Shown here piece by piece: positions 23,254 through 35,714 of a stretch of 64,000 nt of DNA. Position 1 is the first letter of the stretch; each line of letters opens with the position of its first letter. Source of the DNA: Dysidea avara (taxonomy: Eukaryota > Porifera > Demospongiae > Dictyoceratida > Dysideidae); the NCBI RefSeq assembly GCF_963678975.1, contig NC_089280.1, positions 34,552,603 through 34,616,602 on the forward strand, written 5' to 3'. The notes under the pieces are model-generated. The model was not told the origin of the DNA. It did not search any database and was given only the letters and a program-made list of their open reading frames with translations. The translations under genes and the position numbers were made by a program.

Positions 23254-23538
23254 CAGGGGCGGATCCAGAGTTTGGAAAGAGGGGGGGCACCTTGCTGAAA
23301 AACAGTTGAAGACCAAAAAAAAAAAAAAAGGTCACAACAATAATAGCTAGTTATTTACCAAATATATCAAATCCTATTTATAGCTTCATAGGTAAGCTAT
23401 ACACTGCCTCATGAACATTGTGACTGCTTTATTAGAGTAATCGACTGCTCTATTAGAGTATCTCGATCTTGTATGCAATTTCTTGAAGGGAGGGGGTGGG
23501 GCATTTGCCCCAAATGCCCCATCCTGGATCCGCCAATG
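23254..23538. mobile_element. Unclassified MITE with GGCGGATCC ends and 5-bp TSD
   Basis: The ends are CAGGGGCGGATCC on the left and GGATCCGCCAATG on the right, with TTTTA on both sides (23,249-23,253 and 23,539-23,543). The paralogous stretch at about 44,800 (upstream of GSTK B) lacks the insert and gives the empty site. Internally it carries GAAGACC-poly(A)-GGTC and two CT(C/T)TATTAGAG motifs. Confidence 0.8.
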
Positions 23539-23940
23539 TTTTATGCCATAGTATAACCATTTCTTTATAGCTAGATGACATCACCAGCTATAACATAAGT
23601 GTGCCAATTGTCAACTCTTGTTTTGAATACAATAGCTATAGCAGTTTTAATTTATCATGAATATTAAGAGTGTGACACAAAATTCCGTAAACGCAGCTCT
23701 CCATGTGAAGTAAATTGGCTGGAATTTTTATATTGATTATTAAGTAGGTGTGCATTGCATGAAAGTGAAGAAGAAAGTGATGCTAAGCTCTTACATCTAT
23801 AAAGACATTTTTGCTCCTGTAAATGGCAAGCAGCTTACTTGCATTAGAGAAGTGGGGAATGTGCGCTGTGGCTGTGCTGCACAATGATCAACAGTATCAG
23901 GTAGTGGATCACTTACTGCACACCCTCTCTATGATATATG

Positions 23941-24419
23941 CAGTCAAACCTCTGTAATCCGATGCTCAATGGGAGCCACTAATTTTGCTGGATTAAGGAG
24001 GTTGTTGGATTATCAAGTCACTTCTGTAATCTGACACAATGTCTAGAATTATGTCAGATTATGTAGTAGCTAAATTAAAGATAAAGCAGATCGTACAGTG
24101 TTTTTAACATGAATAAATTTTAGAATTTGAAAGTATTATGGCTTTTCTTGTGTTATTGTCACCAAATTAAATGCTTTGGTTGCATAAAAATTATTTTCTG
24201 CAATTGTTTTTAATGCAACTATTATTCTCTGTCAGATTACAAAGGTCAAAAACAATATATTTCCAAGTGTAGGGAATCAAATTTTGTGTCGGTTTTTGGA
24301 GTACAGAGGTTTCAGATTGTAAATGTTGTTTTCTATACAAAAGTGTTGGTAAATAACATTTTGATCGGATTAGAGAGGATTCTGGATTACGCAGGTGTCG
24401 GATTAAAGAAGTTTGACTG
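23941..24419. mobile_element. pogo/Tigger-like MITE upstream of GSTK A
   Basis: The ends read CAGTCAAACCTCTGTAATCC and, inverted, CGGATTAAAGAAGTTTGACTG. The interior repeats 'ggatta' and 'tctgtaatctga' patterns. CAGT-(C/T)-AACCTC termini are typical of pogo/Tigger-type Tc1-mariner elements. The related region upstream of GSTK B (about 45,310) lacks the insert. The exact TSD cannot be fixed because the flanks are palindromic (ATGCAT). Confidence 0.65.
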
Positions 24420-24716
24420 CATGCTGTTTGTTGTGGCACAATTATATGTAGAGTTACAGGAGTGAGAAGGCACAAAAGCACATGAGATAAAATTAAGTGC
24501 AAATTCAATCACCATATGATCGAGAAAATAAAGCCATTTTCACGGTATAAACCCCGCTATAGTTTGTCTTAGTTATAGGGTTTAATGTGTGTAGTGTGAT
24601 GAGCATTGTTCATATCAACTGATGAGTACATTCAGAGATCATAATATATGGTATAGCTAGAGCTATTTGCTACTATTACCTCATTGGAAACACATCACAT
24701 TACGCAGCTAACCTCA

Positions 24717-24832
24717 TCCAATTAGCTAGCTCTATATTACATGCTCTCCTCCTTGTTTTGTCATTTGTGTCAGAGAGTTTTATAGGGAACCAATTACCAA
24801 CCAAGCCTGTGTGTCTACCTGTTTTGCTGAAA
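24717..24832 (+). promoter_or_regulatory. Conserved 5' flank of GSTK A
   Basis: About 115 bp before the start codon is shared by copies A, B, C (outer exon) and D. Shared words are CTCTCCTCCTTGTTTTGTCA or close variants, 'gtgtcagaga', 'tagggaa-ccaa' and a GCTGAAAATG start context. It is probably the proximal promoter plus 5' UTR. No TATA box can be assigned with confidence. Confidence 0.5.
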
Positions 24833-25053
24833 ATGAGTCAACAAATAAAACTGTATTACGATGTGATGTCACCTTATTCCTACATTGGGTTTGAGGTAAT
24901 GAAACATGTACACATGTATGGATAAATATGGTTATAGTGCACAAGATGAAATTTGATTTGTTGCTATAACTATATATTAACCAGATATTTTATAACCTTG
25001 GGTTATACCTACTATATTGGAACCTGTGTATAATGGCAGGAGCTTAAAAGCAC

Positions 25054-25276
25054 CGAAGGCACTTCATTGAAGATTTAATACAGCAAAACTGTGATTGTAA
25101 TCAAATGGCTTCAATCCAGTTACTGGATGGTGTGAATTACACTGAACAGAGTAGCAAATCAAAATCCTAAAGATACCACTGCTGCTGTCTCAGCTGCTGT
25201 TGTTAGCTGTTGAGCCTCAAGTCAACCACAGTGCATGCACACGTGCTTGCACCTTGTGGTGCTTATGAGCTCCTGA
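25054..25276. mobile_element. Short MITE with GGAGCTTA ends in intron 1 of GSTK A
   Basis: The ends CAGGAGCTTAAAAGCACC and, inverted, GGTGCTTATGAGCTCCTG bound about 220 bp. The interior matches 22,880-23,055. The word GGAGCTTATGAGC is also used inside the fold-back element at 21.2-22.5 kb, suggesting related families. Confidence 0.6.
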
Positions 25277-25460
25277 TAACAGCCACCTTGAGGTAAGAAG
25301 GTTGTCATATACAGATAGCTGTTATAGAGAAAGAAAACTCTACATAAGGTGATCAGCAGCAATTTTGTGGCTGTGACCAGTACGCAATGAAGCCAGATAG
25401 ATTATATAGTTATTCATTAAAGGTAGGAAGTGAGTATGATGAAGTTGTTCAGATCAAGGG

Positions 25461-25735
25461 ATAGCATTCACAGAATAAAACCATTTACTGGCGAGAAGTT
25501 GATATTTAAGTACAGGTTGAATGCAGAGAAGATCTCAGACCCCAGCTGTTGTGGCTTGGTGCTTGCCTGCTAGACTACATGTTGCTGGGAACTATCAAGT
25601 CATTACTGGGTCTGGATTTTTTTTTTTTTTGCCATTCCTCACATTTTAGTTACATGTTTCTGACTCCCTGTTTTTACAGGCTTTAAGCCTTCTCACAGGT
25701 CCCTAGGAGGATAGCATTCACAGAATAATACTAAG
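25461..25735 (+). mobile_element. SINE-like element with duplicated ends
   Basis: Present in copy A intron 1 and absent from the equivalent site of copy B (about 46,075). It contains a tRNA-like stretch ('gctggtgcttg...ctgggaactatcaag') followed by GGGTCTGGATTTTTTTTT. A block TAGCATTCACAGAATA occurs at both ends. A relative lies inverted at 59,385-59,640, where the promoter-like B box reads GGGATCAAGTCC. Assignment to tRNA-derived SINEs is tentative. Confidence 0.5.
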
Positions 25736-28700
25736 TAGTGTTATTTTGATCAAAGGCCAGTGTCTATTCCACCATACACAGTGATCTGACATTATGAACT
25801 CTTGTTCAGACTCTTTGAGCTTACAAATAGCGCTTTGACTCATTATGGCTTCTGTTTATTATTAGCAGTTTGAAGGCTAGTGGTAAACACCTCATACAGG
25901 CTCTGCCTTCTGTGTTCACCCTCCAGTGCCTAACTGGTAAAGTTGATAATAAAGATGAGGATGTAACTAACAGCTGAGTAACAGTGAAAATAGGTATGAC
26001 TACCCTATATGGACTTGTAATCTGGCAATGGTTGGAACCACAGATCCTGCTCCTCCGCTTATAAGACAGCAACAGCTACATGAGAGTTGAAGTTCATATG
26101 GGAAAACAGTTGGGGCCTCATGACAGTGATTGTTATACAAAGGTGACCATGGTAGTTCTACTGTATTGCCAGTTTTTCTTCCTTACTTAGGTTTTTCACC
26201 AATACAAACAGAAATGGAATCGTCATTTGTAACTATGTCCTTTTGTTTTGCCAAGGGTCAGGGAGTTAAGTAGTACGTTAATTGTATGATTATAAATAAT
26301 AGTATACCGTAGACTCTGATTATTAGGCATATGCACTATTTTTGGACTATTCTTGTTATCCTGTTTACAACTGATAGCTACTCACAATATTAATCCCTAA
26401 TACCACATGCAGCCATCTGTCCTATTAACTGCATATGCTAATATGCTTCACAGTACCACTACAATTAGTTAAAGACAACTGAATTTTTTCAGATCAGAAA
26501 TACTCTAATGGATAATATATACACACTCTATGGTTGCATGCTTTTAAGTAATATTTATCTCAGTAAAACATAACTATTCATAGTATTAACAAAGGAAAAC
26601 TTATCGATGTGAGTTTGATCCCTGAGATTGGTACATAGATGTACGTAATTACATAGCTAATGGCTAACTTGTGTATCATCATCATCTAACAGGTAACCAC
26701 TCTCATAATGTTCCATTAAAAGCCCAGCATGTAGGACAGGATGTTGCAAGACTGTATGGCTGAATATTATTGTATTCTAGTAAACCCACCTCCACCTTCA
26801 GTGAGTGTAGTGGTTTATTATCACACTAGTTAGTATTGTGTTTCTAACAATACAGAAACTTGCTGAGGCTCTGTTTGTGAAAGGTGAGACTATTACTGAT
26901 GTGCATGTACTGACTGCACTCCAGTAGCTATGTTGTGGTGGTTATACTGGAGGTTATACATGGTGTAACTACAATTCATTATTGTAGCTAGTTGGTAGCT
27001 ATGGTAGGGAGAAAAGTGTGAATTTAAAAAAGCACCATGTTAAATGGCAACACTGTGTATGCCATCAGGAACCTAAAGTGTCGATACTTCAATTTCAGTT
27101 GAATTGTAGTAGCTACATAGTAGTGTATATCATTTATGTTGAACTCACTTGTGTGTGACCAAATGCTTATCCTGCACTGTACAATGGACTCATATACTAA
27201 TAATGGTGTCATGCATATAGAGCTACTACATCATATACACTTATAAGTGATGTAGGAACACTGAGAGCCCAGCTGTTACTAACTGCAGCCAACTTGGTGT
27301 ACCCTGATAGCATTGAAGTAATTTGTAGGGAATTGTTTATGCAATTGTGGACAAAGGTATGTTAACACAAAAGTACAGATTTAAAATAATTTTAATTGAT
27401 AAAGAGAATAGGTATTTCTGATTAAGGATGTGAACCATATTGCCTTCCTAATATCATGGGTGATTCTGTTTTTATTATAATGTATCAATAGTTAATGAAA
27501 ATTATGAGTATTGAAATCTATAAAATATGGTATTGCTATCAACATTCTAAATCTGGAAAAGTCTTGTAGTGCAAGAGGTTACTTCATTGTGGTAGCTATT
27601 GCCTATAATCTTGTCCGTTCTACCACAGGATGAAGGTATCGCAAAGGATGCTAGTTTGATCCAGGTGTGTTGGTGGCTACTGGCTTGTATCATAACACAT
27701 TATGTGGTCTCCCCTCAGGCATGTGTTAGAGTTGGAATTGTGGAGGAAGAAGCTAGAAAACTACTGGCTTGTTCTAAGGAGTAAAATGTCAAAGAAATGC
27801 TGGAAGCAACAACACAGGAAGCATTTGGGTTTGGGGTGAGTCCACCTGTAATTTAGCAGCAAGGAACACTATGTATATATCTTGGCATCTCCATTTGTGA
27901 TGAGCAGGTAATGTCTTTACACCTCTGTTCAAAGCAACTAGGAATCCACCCATGCAGAGGTTGTTGATGTGAAGAAGCTGACCTGGGTTAAGAATATCTG
28001 GAAATAGGGGGTCTATAGGGCTCTTTTGCAGCTATTATACCTTTCACAATGTCTCAATAGAAACATCACAGCACATTTTGTTATCTATACATAGTACGTA
28101 CTATCTCAGTAAAAACTGTACATGTCTTGGCAGATGCATATCTGAATAATACACCATCTTACTAAACTGTATAATTATACAAAAGGTAGATGAGGCTGAC
28201 GGGTAGGATTAACTCCGGTAACAACTTTTGTTGTAAAGCTACTTCTATAGAAGTACACGTTTTGAACAATCCAAATGTGAGAGTGTGATTTTCTGTCCTC
28301 TGGACCAGAGACCGTCTGTATACTGTGTCAATGTTGTATACAACATCAGTTGTTTGCTAGTTAATTGTCCAGGTGTGAAATTGATGAGCTACATGACATA
28401 ATGATAATTTACAACATAGTTTTTGCTTTGTACACAGTAACATAATAAATAATTGCTGTATGAAGAAATGGACAAGTTATTACAAATGACTGTGTCTTTT
28501 ATTTCAATGAAGGAATCTGGTGCAGAATTTTGCTTGCACCAAGTCGCTAAATTAAATTCCTTACCAGTGCAACTGTATATAACAACAATACAACATATGT
28601 GTTGTTGACAGGCAAACCATGTGTCACTAGTACGGAGGTACCTGCCAATATAATGCTCTTAAGATTCATCATCAAATATTCTACTACATACTTTTGTTAA

Positions 28701-29754
28701 AGAGTAAGAGATATTTAGTATAAGTGTGTTTGTTTGTAGCATCAAATATAAGTGAGTGTTTCTAACATCAAATATAATGTCAAAACTTATTACAGAATCA
28801 CCAATATTATACTTTATAAAATTGCTAAATCCGATTGTTGGTCTGTTCACTAGCTGACCACAGTTGCAAAGCTAAAGTGGCTAAACAACACACTATGTTT
28901 TGCACAACAAAGTAAAATTGAAGATAAAGACAGGGCACACAGACAGCAGATGGTCTTTTGAACCCCAAATGGAATATAATATTATGAGTTTGCTATTGTG
29001 GAAACCACATCAAAGCGTTCATTTTCCATAGCATCACTTTCTTTACAGGTGAGAATATAAATACCACAACATAGTTACAAGTGCTTATGCTATCAGCTGC
29101 ACTTGTATTGGACAGAATACATGTGACCACACCCCTTAATGATTATAGTTTCCCTCTACCAGTCCATGCCAAAGTAGGGATTTTCCCACATAGCCATGTT
29201 GTAATGCCATGATTGCCATCATCCATTGTTTCACAACTTTATAGCACTTGAATTAAATACTAACTAGTGTAAAGCATTGAAGCGTGACTAGAAAGTGATA
29301 CAATGAGCACATAGTTAATTGGATTAAGGAGTAATTTTAATTCACTTTGATGTTATACCCAACACACAGAACAATATACAAGTAGATTGTTATGTGATCA
29401 GTAGACTGGAAATCACACACATTATAGATTATGTGATTGTACCAAGTACACTCATGTAATCATCAATATACAGCTACAGAATACTATAGTCCTGCCCTAT
29501 AGCTCAGTATACATGAGGATTTGCCAATACTGGATTGTAGTACATGTAGACTATGTTTGTATCTCAGTATGGTGTGCAGTATGTGTGTTTGTGTATATAT
29601 ATAGTGTGTATATGTGTGCGAGCATGAAAGCTTTAAAGCATTCACTGTAGTCAAATGCTTTATCATTTTTGTGTGTTATTAGCTACATCAACAAAAGAGG
29701 AGAATAATCTCTATAGCAACATGGACTGATAGGAATTCTTGATCTTATAGGACA

Positions 29755-29816
29755 GCTACTATACAGTAGAACCTTTCTGAGAGGTTCTACTGTACTATAA
29801 TAGCTGTCCTATAAGA
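29755..29816. repeat. Near-perfect hairpin, possible pogo-type double end
   Basis: A roughly 60-bp palindrome centred on ACCTTTCTGAGAGGT, with arms CAGTAGAACC and AGGACAGCTACTAT. The equivalent site downstream of GSTK B (52,899-52,955) has the same core, so it predates the A/B split. CAGTAGAACCT resembles a pogo/Tigger terminus. Confidence 0.7.
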
Positions 29817-30435
29817 ATTCTTAGAAGACCCTCCCTGTAAAGGACGCTGTATATACATTTAGTTTCCTTATAAAGGACTGTTCTGATGCCTTAATTTTGC
29901 CTCTGTAAGGACAACCAATTGAGACTTCATCAAATCAGTCGGTCCCAAAAGTGACCGGCTGCACTGTATGTTACGTAGTTCTTAAGTACATCATCCTCAT
30001 GCATGCCGTGGTAGCTAGCTAGCGGGGATTGACTAAGTTCACCCAATCCCATGTCACTCACGTGACTAGTATTATGTGACCACACTATTTTGTGGGTGAC
30101 TCACCACCTGACGTAACACATAAATTAACACTCTTATACAGATCTAATTAAAGCGCTTGTCCTGCAGTAGTCCTGTATTTTGGTGAACTGGTGAATCAGT
30201 GTTATTATGACTGAGGGACGCTTGACAGCTGTTCCTTTGGTGAGATGGAACGTCAACCATTGATTCAACCAACTTTTGGGGTTACTGAATACTGCTGACG
30301 AGGAAGCTGAATTTGAATTGAATTGAATTGAATTTGGTTTTAAACTCCTATATTCGACATAGCCGTTCTTCCATATAGGAGGAGTATACACAGTACATAC
30401 ATACATATACATAATATACATACACAGCACTTACG

Positions 30436-30618
30436 TACATACATACATACATACATACATACATACATACATACATACATACATACATACATACATACAT
30501 ACATACATACATACATACATACATACATACATACATACATACATACATACATACATACATACATACATACATACATACATACATACATACATACATACAT
30601 ACATACATACATACATAC
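30436..30618. repeat. (TACA)n microsatellite
   Basis: About 45 nearly perfect TACA/CATA tetramers. The three minus-strand MYVC-repeat ORFs are artefacts of this tract. It continues for a few units after the hAT-like insertion (31,880-31,893). Confidence 0.95.
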
Positions 30619-31879
30619 TAGTGTTGTTTTAGTACAGCAGATTCATTTTAGTTTAGTTCTAGTTCTAGTACTCCAATTCTACCATAGTTTTAGTTAGTTT
30701 TAGTTCTAGTGCCCCAATTCTACCAAAGTTTTAGTTAGTATTAGTTCTGGTACCCCATATTTCTGTAATTTAGTTAGTATTAGTTTCATTTTAGTTAATC
30801 TTAGTTTTAGTGTTAGATATCTTCACATATACTAACCTTGGTAGCACCCCCTAAACTTACAGAAACTTTAGATTTGGTGTTTTGATGTTCAGCACTATTT
30901 CCACTTACCATTGTGCACAAATGAACAAATGCTCTAATAGAACTGAGCTTAAATAACCTAAATAGGCAGAATTAATGCTGAATAGCAATGTTTCAGAGGA
31001 GGTTGGACACGATACAAACATTTCTGAAATTTATTTCTGTTAATTGCATAATTCTTATATATGACAAGGAGTAAGTGATAGAAGAAATGTTTAGCATGCA
31101 ATATCCACATCATGTTACCTTGTGCTTCTTAAGATGAACAGCAAATTCTTATTGCAAGGTGGGTGTGTGAGTTTCTAATTCTCTTTTCGATTCTCTGTAA
31201 GGCCAAACTAGCGGCGTCTGCTTTTCTTTTTCAATACTCTGAGAGGCTTTGTTAGCATGCACATTGCTTTCTTCGACAATCATTGTGTTTAAATACACGT
31301 ACATAAGGCGTTCCTATAGTATTACACATGGATTCCACCCAGCGAATGCTTACACACATGATCCTGTAGATTTCAAGAGAAATTTACGTGCCTGGAGTAG
31401 TGGGGTTGAATGGGGTTGAATGGGGTTGACCGGCTGAATAGACTAAACTTGAAGTGCACTCTCGAATGGTATTTGTGAAAACTTTCGTGGACGCTTGGTT
31501 AAACTTTCAATACAAAATGTATGCACTCATGTGTGCATGTCCAACCTCCTCTGACAATGTTTATGGTAGCATTTGCAGGCATTTTCAGGCATCACCATCT
31601 TCAAAGAAAAGTGTTAAGTGGTTATAGTGTACAACACCCTTTTATGTAGGATTGCTTGAGAAACCTTTTAGTTAGCTCTAGTTCATGAACTAAAAGTTTT
31701 AAAGGTTTTGGTTTAGTTCTAGTTTTTGAACCAAAACTTGAAAGAATTTTAGTTTAGTTTTAGTTTTAGAACTAAAATAGACCACAATTTTAGTTTAGTT
31801 CTAGTGTACTAGAACTAGAATTAAATTGCTGTACTAAAACTAGATTTAGTTCTAGTTCCTTAGAACTAAAACAACACTA
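30619..31879. mobile_element. hAT-like element inserted in the microsatellite
   Basis: Perfect 15-bp ends TAGTGTTGTTTTAGT and ACTAAAACAACACTA. The subterminal 200 bp on each side are dense with TTTAGTTCTAGT-type repeats. ATACATAC on both sides is compatible with an 8-bp TSD but is uninformative because the target is a TACA repeat. It has no transposase and hosts an inner element (30,993-31,554). Confidence 0.75.
30993..31554. mobile_element. Inner MITE with TCAGAGGAGG ends and 7-bp TSD
   Basis: Ends TCAGAGGAGGTTGGACA and TGTCCAACCTCCTCTGA are exact inverse complements (17 bp). CAATGTT flanks both sides (30,986-30,992 and 31,555-31,561). It contains three tandem copies of TGGGGTTGAA/C near 31,403-31,430. 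The superfamily is not assigned. Confidence 0.8.
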
Positions 31880-33149
31880 ATACATACATACATATATACA
31901 TGTATAGTATAATATGTTACATAATAATTATTACAAAAAAAAAAAAAAAAAAAAAAGATGCAAACTTAAGTTTTAAAATCAGTAAGTAAATGGTGATGTA
32001 AAGTGGAAGTAAATTCTTGATAGTTATAAATAGTTAGGTAATTGATTCCACCATTTAATTGTTTGTATTCTAAAATATCGTTGTGTACTTGATAAATGAC
32101 ATCTTTCAGTGTTAGCATAAGTTGTGGGGTGCCATGTGTTGTGATTATGAAGTGAACCAAATAAAATAGGAGGATCTAGAGGAATAACATTGTCCTGAGA
32201 ATAGTGATAATGGTGCATAGCACAGAGACAACAATAACGAATATGATTTTTAATTGGTAGCCATGATAAGTTGTTACGATACTTAGATACATGATCATAC
32301 TTACGTAAAGAGTAAACTATACGTATGCCCCAGTTCTGCAGACGTTGTAATCTATCTACTAGGTTCTGTGTGAGTGGTGGTCCCCACACTGGGAGTGCAT
32401 AATCTAGATGTGATGTGATGATGTGATGAACTGAATCCTATTAATAAACTCGAGTAGACTGGTAAGTCAATGTGATGTACAGGTAGCTAGTAAGACTAGT
32501 ACTGCTACTATGGCCACTTGTTACTGCACTGCTTATAAGCTGCTGCACTGCTTTTCCACTACAAAGACCAAGCAGAAGAAGCAACTAATAGTCAGACTTG
32601 CAAAATACATATCACAGTCAAGGGGGGTGGCACTACTACAAATATATCTTGTACTCTGATGACTTTGTCGTAATTTGAAGTGGTCAAACTCGAAAACTGC
32701 TACCTCTAAACACCAGGAACCGCCAAAGAAAGAACCATGTAACATTAATACACATTGATAAACCACATGCCAAGTCAATGGTGAATATGTACAGCAGTAA
32801 ATTCATTAACTACCTTCTGTAAATTATATTGCTAAGGAAGCACAACTCAAAAACTACCGTAAATGTAAACCATAAACAATGCATATAAGTACGTACCTTT
32901 CCAACTGTTTTATAGCCAATTGTTGTACATTTTTGTACAAATTGTGGGTTTCATAGTGTCTACCACATAGAAACTGGTGGGAGGACACACATGCACACAC
33001 AATTTTCTCAAAACAATTATATTAGCTAGCCTAAAACTGGCCTTTTGTCAGCAGCAGTGGTACTATATGCCTTTAATTTTTGAGCTAATAATTTATTGTC
33101 TGAATTCTTATTTTGTATGGCTATTCTGAATATCAATCGTGTTATACAC

Positions 33150-34872
33150 CAACGTTGTAAGTGGGTCAGAACTGTTGACCCGGTTGACCCACTGACCCGA
33201 ATAGTAATATGGATGGGACCTGGATCTGACCCGCATGTGACCTGGTTTAATTAAAACAGAGACGTTCCTCAAGAGCTAGATTAAAAGTCCACAAGTTCCA
33301 TTAGTTAGCCCTGTATTTTAGGATTGTCTGCAAGAAGCGAGTAGCTACGTATTATCAAGTGGGTGTGGCTCCACGTAAGGCCACTCCAAGTCATACCTTA
33401 GTTTCTGGTCACTCCCTAGCCAACAAAAGGATGCGGACGGGCGGATGATCAGGACTTCAGGACTATCATAGACTCTTACATATACACCAGTAATACTGTA
33501 ATGTTATTAATTTTGCTAAATTTACCCATTTCATATTGAGTTTACAACCAAGCTTAACCAACATTCTTATAGCATAAGTAGTTAATTATGCTTCTGCAAA
33601 ATGCACCAGGAAAATTGTTGATGGCTAGCTACACTGCTGAGCACAACAACGTGTAGCTAACACTAAGGAAAGGTCTGCTCATGTAGCTACTTTTGCTTTA
33701 CAAATGAAATGTTTCATTAGCTACGTCAGGAAATTATTATTTATTAGCTAGCTAATAATAATCCAAAGCTATATTAACACATCATCAGAAACTCTTTCAA
33801 ATGTGAAGTCTTAGCCAACTATATATGCATGCGTTTCCAGCCTTCTATACAGTAAACCTTGAGTACAGTAGCTGTCAAAGTTTTGAGTTGAGTTGTTGAG
33901 TGCTCCAGGCTAGTGTTTTTCAGTGATTGTGTGGGAAAGCTAAGTTAATGTTTTAACTAAGGGATGTCATGCATTTGCTAATTTAGGACCATACTTGCAA
34001 TTATGTAACCATGGAAAAGTTGAAGTTTGAGCTCACCAAATGTTACCGGATTTCTAGTCAGTATATCAGTGATCAGTGATAAGGAAGTCCAAGTTTAGAT
34101 CCACTAGAAGAGTTACTAGACTAATCATTAGAGGACTACATCTGAATTGTTAGGAAAGTTTAAAGCTATGGTATATCTGATCATTAGGCTAGTGATCAAT
34201 GCTACATACATACTGTACTGAAGTTACTTACTGGCAACAGAAGCATTACTAATAGCTAGCTATATAGCTAATCAAGGACAAGTCAAAAACGTTATAGTAG
34301 TATATGTCTATTTTAGTATTAGAGTTAAGGGTAGTGTGACTGCTCTATTAGAATGCCTGACTGCTCTATTAGAGTATCTCGATCTTTTGCAGTGTTTAAA
34401 AATCACTGTCCTTGGTCACGTACACTTAAGCGCTTGTAATATTAATAATAGTCCTCATAAACTGGGGTTCCAGTTTTCCATGCGGGCGGGTGACCAGAAA
34501 CTAAGGTTTGACTTGGTGTGGCCTAAGTCTACATGCAGCTACACAATTAAGAATTTCCAGAAGTTAGTTACTTACATTTCAAGTAGCAACATGGATCCGG
34601 TGATGCCATGCATGCCCACAGAGAACAGCTGATACAATTCTGATAAGTGGGTGTGGCTTAACATCCCGCACAGACAGCAAAGCATATTCCTGAAAGGTGG
34701 GTGTGACTCTACATAAGTTTTTTGAGTGTTTACAACTACATTTCCACCAATACAATTGAGCTTGTTAACTTATAGTCACATACCCAGATACTCAGTGAAG
34801 TCGACAAGACCCACTTGACCTGGACAAAATGTGACCCAAATGACCTGGATAATCCGCATACTTACAATGATG
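33150..34872. mobile_element. hAT-like element with GACCC-rich ends
   Basis: The left end is CAACGTTGTAAGTGGGTC and the right end the diverged inverse (ATACTTACAATGATG). A perfect 8-bp TSD TTATACAC flanks it (33,142-33,149 and 34,873-34,880). Subterminal 'tgacccg' repeats match the family member at 47,541. A second inverted pair inside ('cttagtttctggtcac' at about 33,400, inverted at about 34,490) suggests a nested element. Two CTCTATTAGA motifs lie at 34,343 and 34,364. Confidence 0.8.
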
Positions 34873-35714
34873 TTATACACTTCATGAACAACGCTTGTCC
34901 TTTGACCAACTGCAGATTTCTTGACTACATTGACTTTCAATTTGATGATTAGAGTACAGGATATACAGTATTGGAGTGTCACCCACTTGCTCATGCATGG
35001 CTACTGGCTCAGCTACTTACTCTGTTTCCATTGGTGCTGCTCTTGCGTAAAGCCTGGTTGTTGCATGCTGCCACTAGCTGTGACACAATGACCAACATAT
35101 ACAGCAAGCCATGGCCAGGCATTGTTAAGTTGACTATTACCTATCACCAGCCCACATCACTTTCCACCATGCTGCCTCAAACTTCATTATGATTACATGT
35201 GCATTGAGGTGTACCAACTGTCATTTACATCTATGAAAATGTTTCTTGTTGCTCCTGCAGAAAAGTGGTAATATGTAACAATAGATTTGCAAATGTTTAG
35301 TGGCCCTGCATAGTTACAGGTTTGGTGCTTGGTTCCGGTGGCTTGAGCTCAACATTCCCAAGTCTACCCATGCCAGCTGTGGCAACCAAGTGGTAATAAG
35401 AGTGGAGACTCAGTATTAACTGAAAGCAACTTTCCAGTTCCATTAGACTGTTGCATTATATTCTGATAACAGCTACATAGCTGCATAGGAACTTTGATAT
35501 AACTCGTACCCGCTTTAAGTTAAGTACAACCGCCTTCCTTTGTTTCCCTCCCCACCAAGTAGCCATACTACTGTTTGTCTATTAGTGCTCTTCTTTTTTT
35601 AGGAGGAGAGTGCCGTAGTAAGAATGAAGATATTTGTGTTGCCACTTTGTGAGTGCAGCCTGATTGTGTGCATGATCGCAAGGATTTTGTGGGTGGTAAT
35701 TACTGTTACTTTAC
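34873..35714. other. No gene recognised
   Basis: Unpaired part of the left arm of the inverted duplication. ORFs here are short and have no recognised family. It has no counterpart in the right arm. Confidence 0.4.

Larger units (their letters stand above)
24833..28524 (+). pseudogene. GSTK copy A, decayed glutathione S-transferase kappa gene
   Basis: Exon positions match the intact copies: 24,833-24,895, 26,191-26,269, 26,693-26,800, 26,856-26,883, 27,256-27,356, 27,629-27,664, 27,719-27,835, and a stub of exon 8 at 28,513. Exon 1 still encodes YYDVMSPYSYIGFE. Damage: a TAA in exon 2 (26,230), a 4-bp insertion in exon 3 after 'gcaagactg', and a TAA in exon 7 (27,782). Exon 8 breaks off after about 11 bp and joins sequence that in copy B lies downstream of the gene, so most of exon 8 and all of exon 9 are deleted. 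Splice sites are largely kept, so this is an unprocessed duplicate. It is closest to copy B. Intron 1 carries the short repeat at 25,054 and a SINE-like element. Confidence 0.9.
30313..32430 (-). mobile_element. 5'-truncated LINE carrying later insertions
   Basis: The minus strand reads WGPPLTQNLVDRLQRLQNWG, then RKYDHVSKYRNNLSWLPI and a C-terminal WWNQLPNYL with stop near 32,024. This is the end of a CR1-like LINE reverse-transcriptase ORF. CTGAAT flanks both sides (30,307-30,312 and 32,431-32,436), and the inverted partner arm at about 43,845 shows the empty site. The 3' side ends in (ATTCA)n on the minus strand. The 3' region contains a poly(T) run (31,935-31,958 as poly(A) on plus), a tetranucleotide microsatellite and an hAT-like insertion. 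Confidence 0.8.

Noticed and set aside
30340-30616. Minus-strand ORFs rich in MYVC
   Set aside because: They are translations of the TACA tetranucleotide microsatellite in all frames.
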